Assembly (NCBI RefSeq): GCF_001180025.1
Contig: NZ_CVSK01000074.1
Location: forward strand, 1-32,489
DNA from: Candidatus Pelagibacter communis
Lineage (GTDB): Bacteria; Pseudomonadota; Alphaproteobacteria; Pelagibacterales; Pelagibacteraceae
Direction: 5' to 3'
DNA length: 32,489 nt
In this document: piece after piece, positions 7,372 through 15,902 of the stretch
How positions within the stretch are numbered: the stretch's first letter is position 1
Layout of the letters: each line of letters begins with the position of its first letter
Program-made: the position numbers and the translations under genes
Notes under the pieces: model-generated
What the model was told of the DNA's origin: nothing
What the model saw: only the letters and a program-made list of their open reading frames with translations
Database searches by the model: none

Positions 7372-7668
7372 ATGAAAAAAAAAGGTCACAGGCCAATTAC
7401 TAAAGTCAAAAATCCAGAGCCCAAAATGGACGATCCGGATTGGATCATTTGGGCGGCTTGGGCAGATCGGATAACTTTTGAGGAAATTGAAAAAAGAACT
7501 GGGAAGCGAGAGTCCGATGTTATAAAAATAATGAGAAGATCACTTAAACCATCTTCTTTCAGATTGTGGAGAAAAAGAGTAAATCAAAAAAGTATTAAAC
7601 ATCGAAAAAAGTTCGAATATTCTAGAAAAGAAATAACTAGTAAAATTAAAAAAGGTGACTATCTATAA
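7372..7668 (+). CDS. DUF2805/TIGR03643 family small basic protein
   Basis: This 98-residue, strongly basic protein carries the pattern of the DUF2805/TIGR03643 family: DPDWIIWAAWADRITFEEIE (about 22-41), then TGKRESDVIKIMRRSLKPSSFRLWRKRV. The central segment looks like a helix-turn-helix, and the Lys-rich ends suggest nucleic-acid contact, but the family has no established function. An AAAGGA ribosome-binding site lies only three bases before the ATG. It is divergent from lysE and is followed after three bases by a glutaredoxin gene, so the two plus-strand genes form a small operon. Family recognition is fairly sure; DNA binding is inference. Confidence 0.8.
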   Translation: MKKKGHRPITKVKNPEPKMDDPDWIIWAAWADRITFEEIEKRTGKRESDVIKIMRRSLKPSSFRLWRKRVNQKSIKHRKKFEYSRKEITSKIKKGDYL

Positions 7669-7671
7669 TCA

Positions 7672-7929
7672 ATGAAAAAAATTACCATGTATACAGGTCC
7701 ACTATGCAACTATTGTGAAGCTGCAAAAAGATTATTAGCTAGAAATAACGCTCCTTATAATGAAATTGATATTTCAAAAGTTGCAGGTGCTGCTGACGAA
7801 ATGATTAAAAAAGCAAATGGCAAAAGAACAATCCCACAGATCTTTTTTGATGATCAGCATATTGGTGGTTACGATGAAGTTAGAGCTCTAGAAAAAGAAA
7901 ATAAACTTCAAGATCTTTTAAAAAATTAA
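7672..7929 (+). CDS. grxC: Glutaredoxin 3 (GrxC-type dithiol glutaredoxin)
   Basis: This 85-residue protein is a single thioredoxin-fold domain of the usual GrxC length. The active site is Cys12-Asn-Tyr-Cys15 after an ITMYTGPLC strand. It is a dithiol centre, but with Asn in place of the usual Pro. TIPQIFFDDQHIGG follows (about 53-66), with the cis-Pro of the TIP motif and the glutathione-contacting GGYDE. It would reduce protein disulfides and glutathione mixed disulfides in the cytoplasm. No ribosome-binding site is visible; the start lies three bases after the DUF2805 stop, so translation is probably coupled. It converges with msrB, whose stop is 10 bases away. Confidence 0.93.
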   Translation: MKKITMYTGPLCNYCEAAKRLLARNNAPYNEIDISKVAGAADEMIKKANGKRTIPQIFFDDQHIGGYDEVRALEKENKLQDLLKN

Positions 7930-7939
7930 TTTTAATAAT

Positions 7940-8314
7940 TTATTCTTTTGGTTTAAAAATTAAACAAACGCCGTTATTACAAAATCTTTTTCCCGTAGGT
8001 TCAGGTCCGTCATCAAATATATGACCATGATGCCCTCCACATTTTTTACAATGATACTCAGTTCTTGCGTAACCTATGTGATGATCCGTTTTAGTTTCAA
8101 ATACGTCAGGCAAAGATTCATAAAAGGAAGGCCAGCCTGATCCACTCTCATATTTTGTTTTTGAGTCAAATAATTTTTCACCACAGTTTGCACAATGAAA
8201 ACTTCCTTCTCTCTTTTCATGATTAAGTTCGCTTGAACCTGCGCGCTCGGTTCCTTCCTCGAACAAGATTAATTTTTGCTCTGCAGTTAAATTTGGATTT
8301 ATTTTTTTTGTCAT
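7940..8314 (-). CDS. msrB: Peptide-methionine (R)-S-oxide reductase MsrB
   Basis: This 124-residue enzyme reduces the R-epimer of methionine sulfoxide in proteins. Zinc-binding pairs CANC (Cys41, Cys44) and CKKC (Cys89, Cys92) are intact. SGSGWPSF (57-64) and HHIGYARTEYHC are typical substrate-site segments. The catalytic Cys is Cys112 in the RFCNNG motif. A second Cys at 117, where many homologues have Ser or Ala, could act as an alternative resolving residue, which is inference. The ATG overlaps the stop of the upstream HDAC-like gene by four bases (ATGA), making msrB the last gene of the long leuA-to-msrB run. There is no signal peptide, so the enzyme is cytoplasmic. Confidence 0.95.
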   Translation of the reverse strand: MTKKINPNLTAEQKLILFEEGTERAGSSELNHEKREGSFHCANCGEKLFDSKTKYESGSGWPSFYESLPDVFETKTDHHIGYARTEYHCKKCGGHHGHIFDDGPEPTGKRFCNNGVCLIFKPKE

Positions 8315-9210
8315 GATCCTATATATTTAGCACAGGATTTATGTAAGATTGAATGTAATTCAACTAATTTTTTAAAATCTTTATTATAACCACCACCTAA
8401 AACACCACAAAAGGGTATTTTTTTAGAAAAAAAGTTTTCAATAACAAGCTCGTCTCTAGATTTAATCCCTTCATCAGATATTTTTAGTTTACCTAATCTA
8501 TCGTTAAAATGAATATCTACTCCAGCTATATAGAAAACAAAATCAAAATTTTCTTGATTTAACTCATTTAAATAATGTTTAAGTGTCTTAATGTAAGCAT
8601 CATCCTCTAAATTATCCTCTAGCTCAACATCTAAATCACTATTAGATTTTTTGGCTGGATAGTTAGTTTTAGAGTGCATACTGAACGTGAAAACACTTCT
8701 ATTTTCTTTAAAAATTTCTGAATTTCCGTTTCCTTGATGAACATCTAAATCAACAATTAATATTTTGTTAGCCAAACCTCGATTTAGTAAATAATGAGCA
8801 GCAACAGCTACATCATTAAAAACGCAGTATCCAGCTCCGCCATCGTAGTTTGCGTGATGACTACCTCCAGCGGTATTACATGATATTCCGTAATTAATTG
8901 CAAGTTTAGAGGCTAAAACAGTGCCTCCAGTAGCTACTAATGATCTCTGAACAACACTATCAACAAGTGGAAATCCAATTTTTTTTACTTCCTCTTTACT
9001 TAATTTTTTATTTTTGATCTTAGAGATATAATCTTTTGAATGTGCATAACTCAACGTTTCAAGCGAACAAGCATATGGTTTATGAAACTTTTTAACGATT
9101 TTATTTTGGATCAAATAATTTGCCAATTCTCCAAACTTGTTTATAGGAAATTTATGATCATCTCCAATTTTGGCAAAATAATCCTCATGATTAACCACTG
9201 GTAAATCCAT
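8311..9210 (-). CDS. Histone-deacetylase superfamily hydrolase (AcuC/acetylpolyamine amidohydrolase-like)
   Basis: This 299-residue protein has the complete zinc-hydrolase machinery of the arginase/HDAC superfamily: the charge-relay His pair in GGSHHA (His118, His119), zinc ligands Asp156 and His158 in DLDVHQGNG, the third zinc ligand Asp232 in AGVDIHFNDRLG, and the catalytic Tyr275 in GGGY. Bacterial members remove acetyl groups from polyamines, acetylated lysines or similar amides. It is closest in feel to the short bacterial class IV-like proteins. It starts two bases after the D-2-hydroxyacid dehydrogenase and overlaps msrB by four. The substrate is unknown. Confidence 0.9.
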   Translation of the reverse strand: MDLPVVNHEDYFAKIGDDHKFPINKFGELANYLIQNKIVKKFHKPYACSLETLSYAHSKDYISKIKNKKLSKEEVKKIGFPLVDSVVQRSLVATGGTVLASKLAINYGISCNTAGGSHHANYDGGAGYCVFNDVAVAAHYLLNRGLANKILIVDLDVHQGNGNSEIFKENRSVFTFSMHSKTNYPAKKSNSDLDVELEDNLEDDAYIKTLKHYLNELNQENFDFVFYIAGVDIHFNDRLGKLKISDEGIKSRDELVIENFFSKKIPFCGVLGGGYNKDFKKLVELHSILHKSCAKYIGS

Positions 9211-9212
9211 CG

Positions 9213-10163
9213 TTACTCTAGAACACGTACTGGCTTTCCATCAACACAAGCCTCTAATCCTTCAATCATTTGATTATAAAAAATACTATAATTTTCTGCT
9301 GTCACATAACCTATGTGTGGTGTAAGAAGTGCATTAGGTAAAAATCTTAGTTTATTATTTTCAGGTAAAGGTTCTTTATTATAGACATCAATCCCGGCTC
9401 CTGCAATTACATTGGTAGACAATGCGATAATTAAATCATCCTCATTAACAATAGGTCCTCTAGAAGTATTTATCAAAAAAGCTGTCTTTTTCATTTTATC
9501 AAATTCTTTTATGGTAATACAGTCCTTGTATCTTTCACCTCCTTGAACGTGAATTGAAAGTACATCAGAATTTGTGATTAAGTCATCTTTGCTACAAGGT
9601 AGTACATCTAATTCTTTGCACTTGTCTAAGCTCAAATTTTCACTCCAGGCCATTACTTGCATTCCAAATGCTTTTCCAATTTTTGCAACTTCTGCACCTA
9701 CTCTACCTAGACCAATCAAACCGAGGATTTTTCCTTTCAATTCCACTCCAATTGTAGTTTGCCAATACCCTTGATACATATTATCGAACTCTTCTTTAAA
9801 GTTTCTAGCCAAACCAAGAATTAGTGCCCAAGTTAATTCGGGTGTTGGGTTTAAGTTTATATCTGTTCCACAAACTATAATTTTTCTTTTCTTCGCAGCC
9901 TTTAAATCAATAGATTTGTTTCGTAATCCACTTGTGATTACAAATTTTAAGTCATTTAGATTGTCAATTAAATTTTTTGTAATTGGAGTTCTTTCTCTCA
10001 TAATCAATAAGGCCTCAAAATCAGATAATTGTTCAATTGCATCAGCTTCATCTAAAAAAGGTTCGCTAAAAATCTTAAACTCATATTTCCCAGATAGTTT
10101 TTCTAAATCTACAAACTGTTGGGCAACATTTTGGTAATCATCTAATATAGCAACTTTAAGCAT
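9213..10163 (-). CDS. D-isomer-specific 2-hydroxyacid dehydrogenase
   Basis: This 316-residue NAD(P)-dependent oxidoreductase has the SerA/DdlH fold. The Rossmann motif GLGRVG is at 151-156. The catalytic Arg235 (NTSRGP), Glu264 (YNKEPLP) and His283 (TPHIGY) are all present, so it should be active. The N-terminal catalytic half contains RERTPI (56-61) and TSGLRN (77-82). Family members interconvert 2-keto acids and D-2-hydroxy acids. The exact substrate (phosphoglycerate, glyoxylate/hydroxypyruvate or another keto acid) cannot be read from the sequence, and the absence of a C-terminal ACT domain argues against long-form SerA. It overlaps the EamA transporter gene by eight bases. Confidence 0.88.
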   Translation of the reverse strand: MLKVAILDDYQNVAQQFVDLEKLSGKYEFKIFSEPFLDEADAIEQLSDFEALLIMRERTPITKNLIDNLNDLKFVITSGLRNKSIDLKAAKKRKIIVCGTDINLNPTPELTWALILGLARNFKEEFDNMYQGYWQTTIGVELKGKILGLIGLGRVGAEVAKIGKAFGMQVMAWSENLSLDKCKELDVLPCSKDDLITNSDVLSIHVQGGERYKDCITIKEFDKMKKTAFLINTSRGPIVNEDDLIIALSTNVIAGAGIDVYNKEPLPENNKLRFLPNALLTPHIGYVTAENYSIFYNQMIEGLEACVDGKPVRVLE

Positions 10164-11058
10164 TTTTAACTTTCTTATTTGATAACAATATTCCTGTAAT
10201 AATAAAACAAGCGCCTAAAATATGGTAAAACATAAATTTTTCACTAAAAAAAATCATTGCCATTATTGCACTCAATATTGGCATTAAGTGTAAAAAAACA
10301 CCTGATCTATTAGCTCCAATCATAGATATTCCTTTTATCCATAAAAGAAAAGACGCCAAACCTGGAAACAAAACTACGTAAGATAAAATTAAAATAAAAG
10401 GTAATTCTAAATTAATCCTAAAGCCAATTTGATATTCAATAAAATAAACTGGTATCAAAAATATTAAACCAAAAGTAATTACTACTTGAAGTAATGATAT
10501 TTGAGTTAACTCATATTGTTTTCCCTTTAACAATGTTGAATATAATGCCCATGAAAACATTGCTATCACCATTGTAATATCACCTTTATTGAAATCTAAA
10601 TTTTTTAATATTTCCAAATTTGCTTTTGTAATAATCATAACTACACCAGCAAAAGAAAAGACTACCCCTATAATTTGAAAAATATTTGTCTTTTCAATTT
10701 TTAAAATTGAAGAAAACAACATAATCATCACAGGTATAGTTGAAATCATTAAAACTCCACTAATCACCTGAGTAAAATTTAATGAATAATAAACAATTGA
10801 ATTAAAAACTGTAATACTAGTAACTCCCAAAACAATAAAAAGTTTATAGTTTTTAATTATATAGTTTCTTTTCTCTAATATTTCAGGAATTGTAAAAGGT
10901 GCTAAAATTAACCAAGCAAAAAGCCATCGATAAAAATTTAATGAAAAAGGAGGAACTTCATAAAAACTTGCAAGTTTACCTACTACAAAATTTCCTGCCC
11001 AAAAAGTTACTGTTAAAAATAGATATAAATAAGCTAAAAAATTATTATCTTTAGTCAC
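10156..11058 (-). CDS. EamA/DMT family transporter
   Basis: This 300-residue integral membrane protein has about ten hydrophobic helices arranged as two EamA repeats. The first repeat opens with FWAGNFVVGKL (about 19-29), and the second contains FSWALYSTLLKG. The C-terminus ends in a short basic tail. Members of this drug/metabolite transporter family export or import small metabolites such as amino acids or nucleosides; no substrate can be assigned. Translation starts at GTG immediately after the dadA stop, and the end overlaps the dehydrogenase gene by eight bases, so the three neighbouring metabolic genes appear co-expressed. Confidence 0.88.
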   Translation of the reverse strand: MTKDNNFLAYLYLFLTVTFWAGNFVVGKLASFYEVPPFSLNFYRWLFAWLILAPFTIPEILEKRNYIIKNYKLFIVLGVTSITVFNSIVYYSLNFTQVISGVLMISTIPVMIMLFSSILKIEKTNIFQIIGVVFSFAGVVMIITKANLEILKNLDFNKGDITMVIAMFSWALYSTLLKGKQYELTQISLLQVVITFGLIFLIPVYFIEYQIGFRINLELPFILILSYVVLFPGLASFLLWIKGISMIGANRSGVFLHLMPILSAIMAMIFFSEKFMFYHILGACFIITGILLSNKKVKNA

Positions 11059-12300
11059 TTAACTAAATCTAAGCGAACTATAAGGTTTTAAATCTAAATT
11101 TGTATTTTCGTTCGCTATCATCCCTGAAACAATCTTTCCAGAAATTGGACCTAAAGTCCATCCTAAATGATGATGCCCAAAACAATAATAAATATTTTTG
11201 TAATTTTTTGATGGCCCCATAACAGGTAAAAAATCTGGTAAAGTTGGTCTAAAACCTAGCCACTCATCCTCATGTTCAGGTAAATCACCAAGCATATATT
11301 TTGCATTATTTATCAAATTTTTAACTCTTGATTTAGATAATGGATTATCTAATCCACCAAATTCTACAGTTCCAACAACTCTTAAACCTTGTTCCATCGG
11401 TGTAATTCCAAATCCACGGTTGGAAAATATGACGGGTCTACTTAATAAATGATCACAATTTTTAAAATGAACATGATATCCACGCTCTGTATCTAAAGGA
11501 ATTCTTTCACCAAGATTATCTGTTAATTTTTTTGAAAAAGCTCCACAAGCTATTACTGCTTTATCAAAAACATAACTTTGAGTTTCAGTTTTAAAAACTG
11601 GTTTTTCTTCATCAAAACTAATATCTTTAATATTTACTTTGTTAAATTTTCCACCTTTTTGCAAAAATAAATCAAATAGTTTTAAAAGAATTCTTTTCGG
11701 ATTTCTTGCATGTCTTGCATAAGGATAATATACGCCAGCATGGTAAAATGGTTTTATATGTGGTTCAAGATCATGAATCTCAGCTTTATTTACTAATTGT
11801 TGTTCAACTCCTAATTCATCTCTAACTTTAATTTCTAATTCTCTACTTTTTAAATCTTTATCATTCCATATATAAAGAATTCCTTTATTTTCAACCAAAC
11901 CTTCTAAGTCTATCTCTTCAAATAATTCATCATATGCAGGTAAAGCTAGATCTAAAATTTGGTGCATATTTTTAGCAGTATGCATCATCTTAGTTTTAGT
12001 GGTATTCATTATAAATTTTATAAACCATGGAATCATTTTAGGAACATAATTCCATTTTAAAGCAAGTGGACCTGAAGAACTAAGCAACATTGCAGGCACA
12101 TCTGCTAGAACATCAGTTCTGTTTAAAGAAAGAGATGCATATGGTGAAAAGTGACCTGCATTACCATAAGAGGCGGCTTGGCTACCTGGGTTATCTCTAT
12201 CAAAGATAGTTACATCGAAACCTTTTTTTTGAAGAAACAAAGCATTAGACACTCCTTGAATCCCTGCTCCAACTATTCCTACCTTAGTATTTTTATTCAT
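11059..12300 (-). CDS. dadA: D-amino-acid dehydrogenase-like FAD oxidoreductase (DadA family)
   Basis: This 413-residue FAD-dependent oxidoreductase is of the DAO/DadA group. The dinucleotide-binding GAGIQG is at 11-16, followed by an acidic strand end (FDRDNPGSQAASYGNAGHFSP) characteristic of DadA-type enzymes. The C-terminal WLGFRPTLPDFLPVMG and GHHHLGWTLGP motifs match the family FAD-binding end. It would oxidise D-amino acids to 2-keto acids and pass electrons to the quinone pool at the inner membrane. I chose the ATG at 12300; the longer frame needs a TTG at 12315. It follows rodA and abuts the EamA gene with no gap. Related oxidases of sarcosine or glycine are an alternative, but the YGNAGH pattern favours DadA. 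Confidence 0.82.
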   Translation of the reverse strand: MNKNTKVGIVGAGIQGVSNALFLQKKGFDVTIFDRDNPGSQAASYGNAGHFSPYASLSLNRTDVLADVPAMLLSSSGPLALKWNYVPKMIPWFIKFIMNTTKTKMMHTAKNMHQILDLALPAYDELFEEIDLEGLVENKGILYIWNDKDLKSRELEIKVRDELGVEQQLVNKAEIHDLEPHIKPFYHAGVYYPYARHARNPKRILLKLFDLFLQKGGKFNKVNIKDISFDEEKPVFKTETQSYVFDKAVIACGAFSKKLTDNLGERIPLDTERGYHVHFKNCDHLLSRPVIFSNRGFGITPMEQGLRVVGTVEFGGLDNPLSKSRVKNLINNAKYMLGDLPEHEDEWLGFRPTLPDFLPVMGPSKNYKNIYYCFGHHHLGWTLGPISGKIVSGMIANENTNLDLKPYSSLRFS

Positions 12301-12314
12301 AATTTTGTTATACA

Positions 12315-12342
12315 ATTAAAAATTAAATTAAGAGAGTGACAA
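12315..12342 (-). promoter_or_regulatory. Weak candidate internal promoter before dadA
   Basis: In the 43-bp gap after rodA, the minus strand reads TTGTCA (12337-12342, five of six to TTGACA), then a 16-base spacer, then TTTAAT (12315-12320, five of six to TATAAT). This is the largest gap inside the leuA-msrB run, so an internal promoter here is plausible. The implied leader is only about 8 bases. Confidence 0.28.
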
Positions 12343-12343
12343 A

Positions 12344-13468
12344 TTATGCAATCATTTGTTTATGATTAATTTTTGCACTCAATACTATACCAAATCCAAT
12401 CATAGTGGCTAACATTGAGGAGCCTCCATACGACATAATGGGCAATGGAGAACCAACTATAGGTAGCAAACCCAAAACCATAGATAAATTTACTACAATA
12501 TAAATAAAAATTGCAAAAGCATAACCAAAACAAAAAAGTCTAGCAAAATTGCTTCTCGAAATTGCTCCTATTCTTATAATTCTAAAAATTATTATTGAGT
12601 ATAATATCAAAAGACCAACTGAGCCTATAAAACCAAACTCTTCTGAAAATAAAGTGAATATAAAATCTGTATGTTTTTCAGGTAAAAAATCTAAGTAGCT
12701 CTGAGTTCCTTTTAAAAAACCTTTTCCGTTAAGGCCTCCTGAGCCAATAGCTATTTTTGACTGTATAATTTGATATCCAGCGCCCAAAGGATCTCTATCT
12801 GGATCTAAAAAAGTTAATATTCTTAATTTTTGATATGGTTTAAGAAATGAGATTATAAATGGAAGCGAAATTAAGAAAGTAATAAATGAGTATATAAAAT
12901 ATTTAATTTTCATACCTCCTAACCACAATATAATTAATCCACTTAACGCAATTAATATAGATGTACCAAGATCAGGTTGAGCAATTACAAAAATTATTGG
13001 AATTATTATAATCGATAACACAATTGTTATACTAGTAAATGAATTAACATTTTCTATTTTTATTCTATGAAAGTATTTAGCAAGACACATTATGATTGCT
13101 ATTTTCATAAGTTCTGAAGGTTGCAGAACAAATAAATAAAGATCCATCCATCTTTGTGAACCAGAGGACTTTAGTCCAAAAAATGAAACATAAATTAATA
13201 AAAGTATTACTATAAAATAGATTATATAAGAAAAGTTATGCCAAAATTTTATATTAAAGAAAGCCACAAAAATCATTAAAGGAAAAAAAACTGCAAGTTT
13301 TACAAAATGATTTTTTGTATGAAAAAGTATTTCACCACCATCTGTAGAATACATAACAAAAACACTTAATACAGAAAGAAGAATAACAGAAATCAATAAT
13401 ATATAGTCTAGGTTTTTTATTTTTTGAAATAATGTAATCTCATTATTCAATCTATCGTGCTGAAACAT
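12344..13468 (-). CDS. rodA: Rod shape-determining peptidoglycan glycosyltransferase RodA
   Basis: This 374-residue SEDS-family polymerase has about ten transmembrane helices. It shows the SEDS features ILLSVLSVFVMYS in the first helix, QPSELMKIA (about 116-124), DPDRDPLGAGYQ with an IAIGSGGLNGKG loop, and LPEKHTDFIFTLFSEEFGFIG near 255-275. The PIVGSPLPIMSYGGSSM end is the classical SEDS C-terminal signature. It polymerises glycan strands from lipid II together with PBP2. It begins directly after the mrdA stop (TAAATG), which fits the obligate RodA-PBP2 pair. Confidence 0.95.
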   Translation of the reverse strand: MFQHDRLNNEITLFQKIKNLDYILLISVILLSVLSVFVMYSTDGGEILFHTKNHFVKLAVFFPLMIFVAFFNIKFWHNFSYIIYFIVILLLIYVSFFGLKSSGSQRWMDLYLFVLQPSELMKIAIIMCLAKYFHRIKIENVNSFTSITIVLSIIIIPIIFVIAQPDLGTSILIALSGLIILWLGGMKIKYFIYSFITFLISLPFIISFLKPYQKLRILTFLDPDRDPLGAGYQIIQSKIAIGSGGLNGKGFLKGTQSYLDFLPEKHTDFIFTLFSEEFGFIGSVGLLILYSIIIFRIIRIGAISRSNFARLFCFGYAFAIFIYIVVNLSMVLGLLPIVGSPLPIMSYGGSSMLATMIGFGIVLSAKINHKQMIA

Positions 13469-15391
13469 TTAAACAGTAATCCTCTCAAAATTTGATTGTT
13501 TATTTCTTAAATCATGTCTGTCGATTATTAATTTAAATAATTTTTTTGCAATTGGTGCTGCCGCCTTACTTCCTGAACCACCATGCTCAACAATTATACT
13601 TAGCGCATATCTTGGGTTAACATATGGGCCATAAGCAACATACAAAGCATGATCTCTATCTTTGTATGGTATTTGCTCTAATTCTAAATCCAATTCCCTC
13701 TCTCTTTTGCTTATTCTTTTTACCTGAGCTGTTCCTGTTTTTCCTGCAAATTGATATTTAGGATCATCAATTCTTGATTTATAAGAAGTTCCAAATCTTT
13801 CGTTAGTTGAAGCAAACATTGCTTCTTGAATAATTTTAATATTTTTTTGGTTTTTAAATAACTTTTTGTCTAACAATTCCTCGGAGTCGGTATCAAATAA
13901 TAACCCACTTTCCATTGATTGTTTTGCATCCTCATAAGAAATTGGATTACTATCCACTATTATTTTCGGTTTTACAGCAAAGCCTCCATTTGCAATTTGT
14001 GCAGTCATCATACAAAGTTGTAAAGGAGTTGATTGTATATATCCTTGACCAATACCTGTTATTAAGGTTTCCCCTAATACCCAGCCTTTACCAAGATTAT
14101 TTTTTTTCCATTTTGTATTCGGAAATAATCCTTTTTTTTCAGTATCAAAATAATCACCAAGTACTTTTTTACCTAAACCAAATTTTTCAGCTGTAATGTT
14201 TAATCTATCAACACCTAATAACCTAGCTACCTCATAAAAATATGTATCACAAGATTGTTTCATTGCATTTTTCAAACTAACCCAGCCATGTCCCTTTTCC
14301 TTCCAACAATGAAATGTTTGTCCATATAACTCCATTTTTCCTGTGCATTTAACTTTAAACTTTGTATCTATTACTTTGTTTTCTAAAGCTGAAAGCGCAA
14401 CGATAGGTTTTATTGTTGAACCTGGTGAGTATAGACCCGAAAGAGTTTTGTTTATTAATGGTTTTAATGGATTATTTCTAATTAATTGCCACTCATCTTG
14501 ACTTATTCCGAATAAAAATAAATTTGGATTATAAGATGGAGATGAATACATTGCTATTATATCTCCAGTATAGATATCCATTACACTTATAGATCCTGCT
14601 TTTTCATTTAATAATTTCCCACAAGCTTTTTGTATTTCTGTGTCTACAGTTAAACGTATTTTTGATCCTTGCTGACCTTTTTGATGCTCGAGTTGATTAA
14701 TTCTTTTACCGTAAGCATTTACTTCATATCTTTGAATAGCATTTGTTCCAATTAAATGATTTTCAAGTCTTTTCTCTAAGCCTAGTTTTCCAATTTTCAT
14801 TCCTGGTACAAATCTTTCTTGGATAATTTCATTTTCTAAAATTTCTTGTTCATTTGGTTGACTCACATATCCAAGAACATGTGTGTATACATCATCAAAT
14901 GGATAGTTTCTGGAGATTGTCATTACTGGTTTAACGCCAACAAGATCATATAAATAATTATTAATTTTTACAAATTGACTCCAGCTTAAGTTTTCAGAAA
15001 CAATAATACTGTCCCACGGTTTTAGCTCTGCTTTTAATTTATTTATTCTTGCAATTCTCTTCTCACTTAGATTTAAAAGATTTTTCAATCTAACTAGTAA
15101 ATAATTGAAATTCTCAACTTGCTCTGGAATTATATGTAATTGATAAACTTTTAAATTCCCTGCAATTACATTTCCAAAATAATCAACAATATTTCCCCTT
15201 GTAGGTGGGAGTTTCCATTCTCTAATTCTATTTTTATCTGAAAGTGTTAAATATTTTTTATTTTCGTTTATTTGAAGGGAAAATAAACGAGCAACGATAC
15301 CAACAAAAACTACTACTTTTGCTGCTCCGATTATGAACATCCTTCTATTAATTACATCTGTTTTTCTTATTCCTGAATTAGATTTAATCAT
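13469..15391 (-). CDS. mrdA: Penicillin-binding protein 2 (elongation transpeptidase)
   Basis: This 640-residue class B PBP is the elongasome transpeptidase partner of RodA. A single N-terminal membrane anchor spans about 19-37. A pedestal domain follows with LPPTRGNIVD (61-70), and the transpeptidase domain has all three active-site motifs: S325-TIK (SPGSTIKP), S380-CD (the SCD form usual for PBP2) and K551-TGT. The C-terminal third carries an insertion containing charged runs (SKRERELDLELEQ, about 561-573). The start overlaps mreD by eight bases, and the stop touches the rodA start. Confidence 0.95.
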   Translation of the reverse strand: MIKSNSGIRKTDVINRRMFIIGAAKVVVFVGIVARLFSLQINENKKYLTLSDKNRIREWKLPPTRGNIVDYFGNVIAGNLKVYQLHIIPEQVENFNYLLVRLKNLLNLSEKRIARINKLKAELKPWDSIIVSENLSWSQFVKINNYLYDLVGVKPVMTISRNYPFDDVYTHVLGYVSQPNEQEILENEIIQERFVPGMKIGKLGLEKRLENHLIGTNAIQRYEVNAYGKRINQLEHQKGQQGSKIRLTVDTEIQKACGKLLNEKAGSISVMDIYTGDIIAMYSSPSYNPNLFLFGISQDEWQLIRNNPLKPLINKTLSGLYSPGSTIKPIVALSALENKVIDTKFKVKCTGKMELYGQTFHCWKEKGHGWVSLKNAMKQSCDTYFYEVARLLGVDRLNITAEKFGLGKKVLGDYFDTEKKGLFPNTKWKKNNLGKGWVLGETLITGIGQGYIQSTPLQLCMMTAQIANGGFAVKPKIIVDSNPISYEDAKQSMESGLLFDTDSEELLDKKLFKNQKNIKIIQEAMFASTNERFGTSYKSRIDDPKYQFAGKTGTAQVKRISKRERELDLELEQIPYKDRDHALYVAYGPYVNPRYALSIIVEHGGSGSKAAAPIAKKLFKLIIDRHDLRNKQSNFERITV

Positions 15392-15902
15392 TTGTTTGAT
15401 ATGAAATTCTTTCGTTTAAAAAATTAAAAAATAAAAAAAATATTGGATAAAATAAAAAAGTAAAACCTGAGTTAATCAAATAATTTGTGTAATCAACTTT
15501 AATCAAAAAGACTAAATCCAAAATAATCACTTGAATTGAATTTATTAATAAAATTGTGAATAATAATGATATCCAGTCCTTCATAAAATTTGGGGTTAAA
15601 GTAATGTTTCTTATGTAAGCTGTTACTGAGCAAAGAATAAGGTAACAAAAACTACTAATTCCTATTGGTATGCCTATTACAACATCATTAATTATTCCTG
15701 CAAAGAAAATTGCTAGATAACCTAATTGATCAGGATTTCTTAAAGTCCAAAAGAAAATTAATAGATGAACAAAATTAAAAGAAAAATAATCAAGTTTTAA
15801 GTAATTAAAATCAAATTCATTAAATACAGAAAAAAATAACATTATAAATGGTACGTAGGATAAGAATATTTTTAAAAAAGGACTTTTATTAAGTGATGAC
15901 AT
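15384..15902 (-). CDS. mreD: Rod shape-determining protein MreD
   Basis: This small membrane protein of 172 residues has about five hydrophobic segments, rich in Phe and Ile, and little sequence conservation, as is usual for MreD. A GYLAIFFAGIINDVVIG stretch (about 62-78), with an Asp in the membrane, matches the most conserved family region. Its identity is secured by position between mreC and mrdA: its ATG overlaps the mreC stop by one base (TAATG), and its end overlaps mrdA by eight. It helps hold MreB, MreC and RodA-PBP2 together at the inner membrane. Confidence 0.88.
   Translation of the reverse strand: MSSLNKSPFLKIFLSYVPFIMLFFSVFNEFDFNYLKLDYFSFNFVHLLIFFWTLRNPDQLGYLAIFFAGIINDVVIGIPIGISSFCYLILCSVTAYIRNITLTPNFMKDWISLLFTILLINSIQVIILDLVFLIKVDYTNYLINSGFTFLFYPIFFLFFNFLNERISYQTND

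Noticed and set aside
13915..14196. Plus-strand open frame of 93 codons inside mrdA
   Set aside because: It is antisense to the PBP2 transpeptidase domain, whose motifs are intact, and its Leu/Tyr-rich composition is a reverse-strand artefact.
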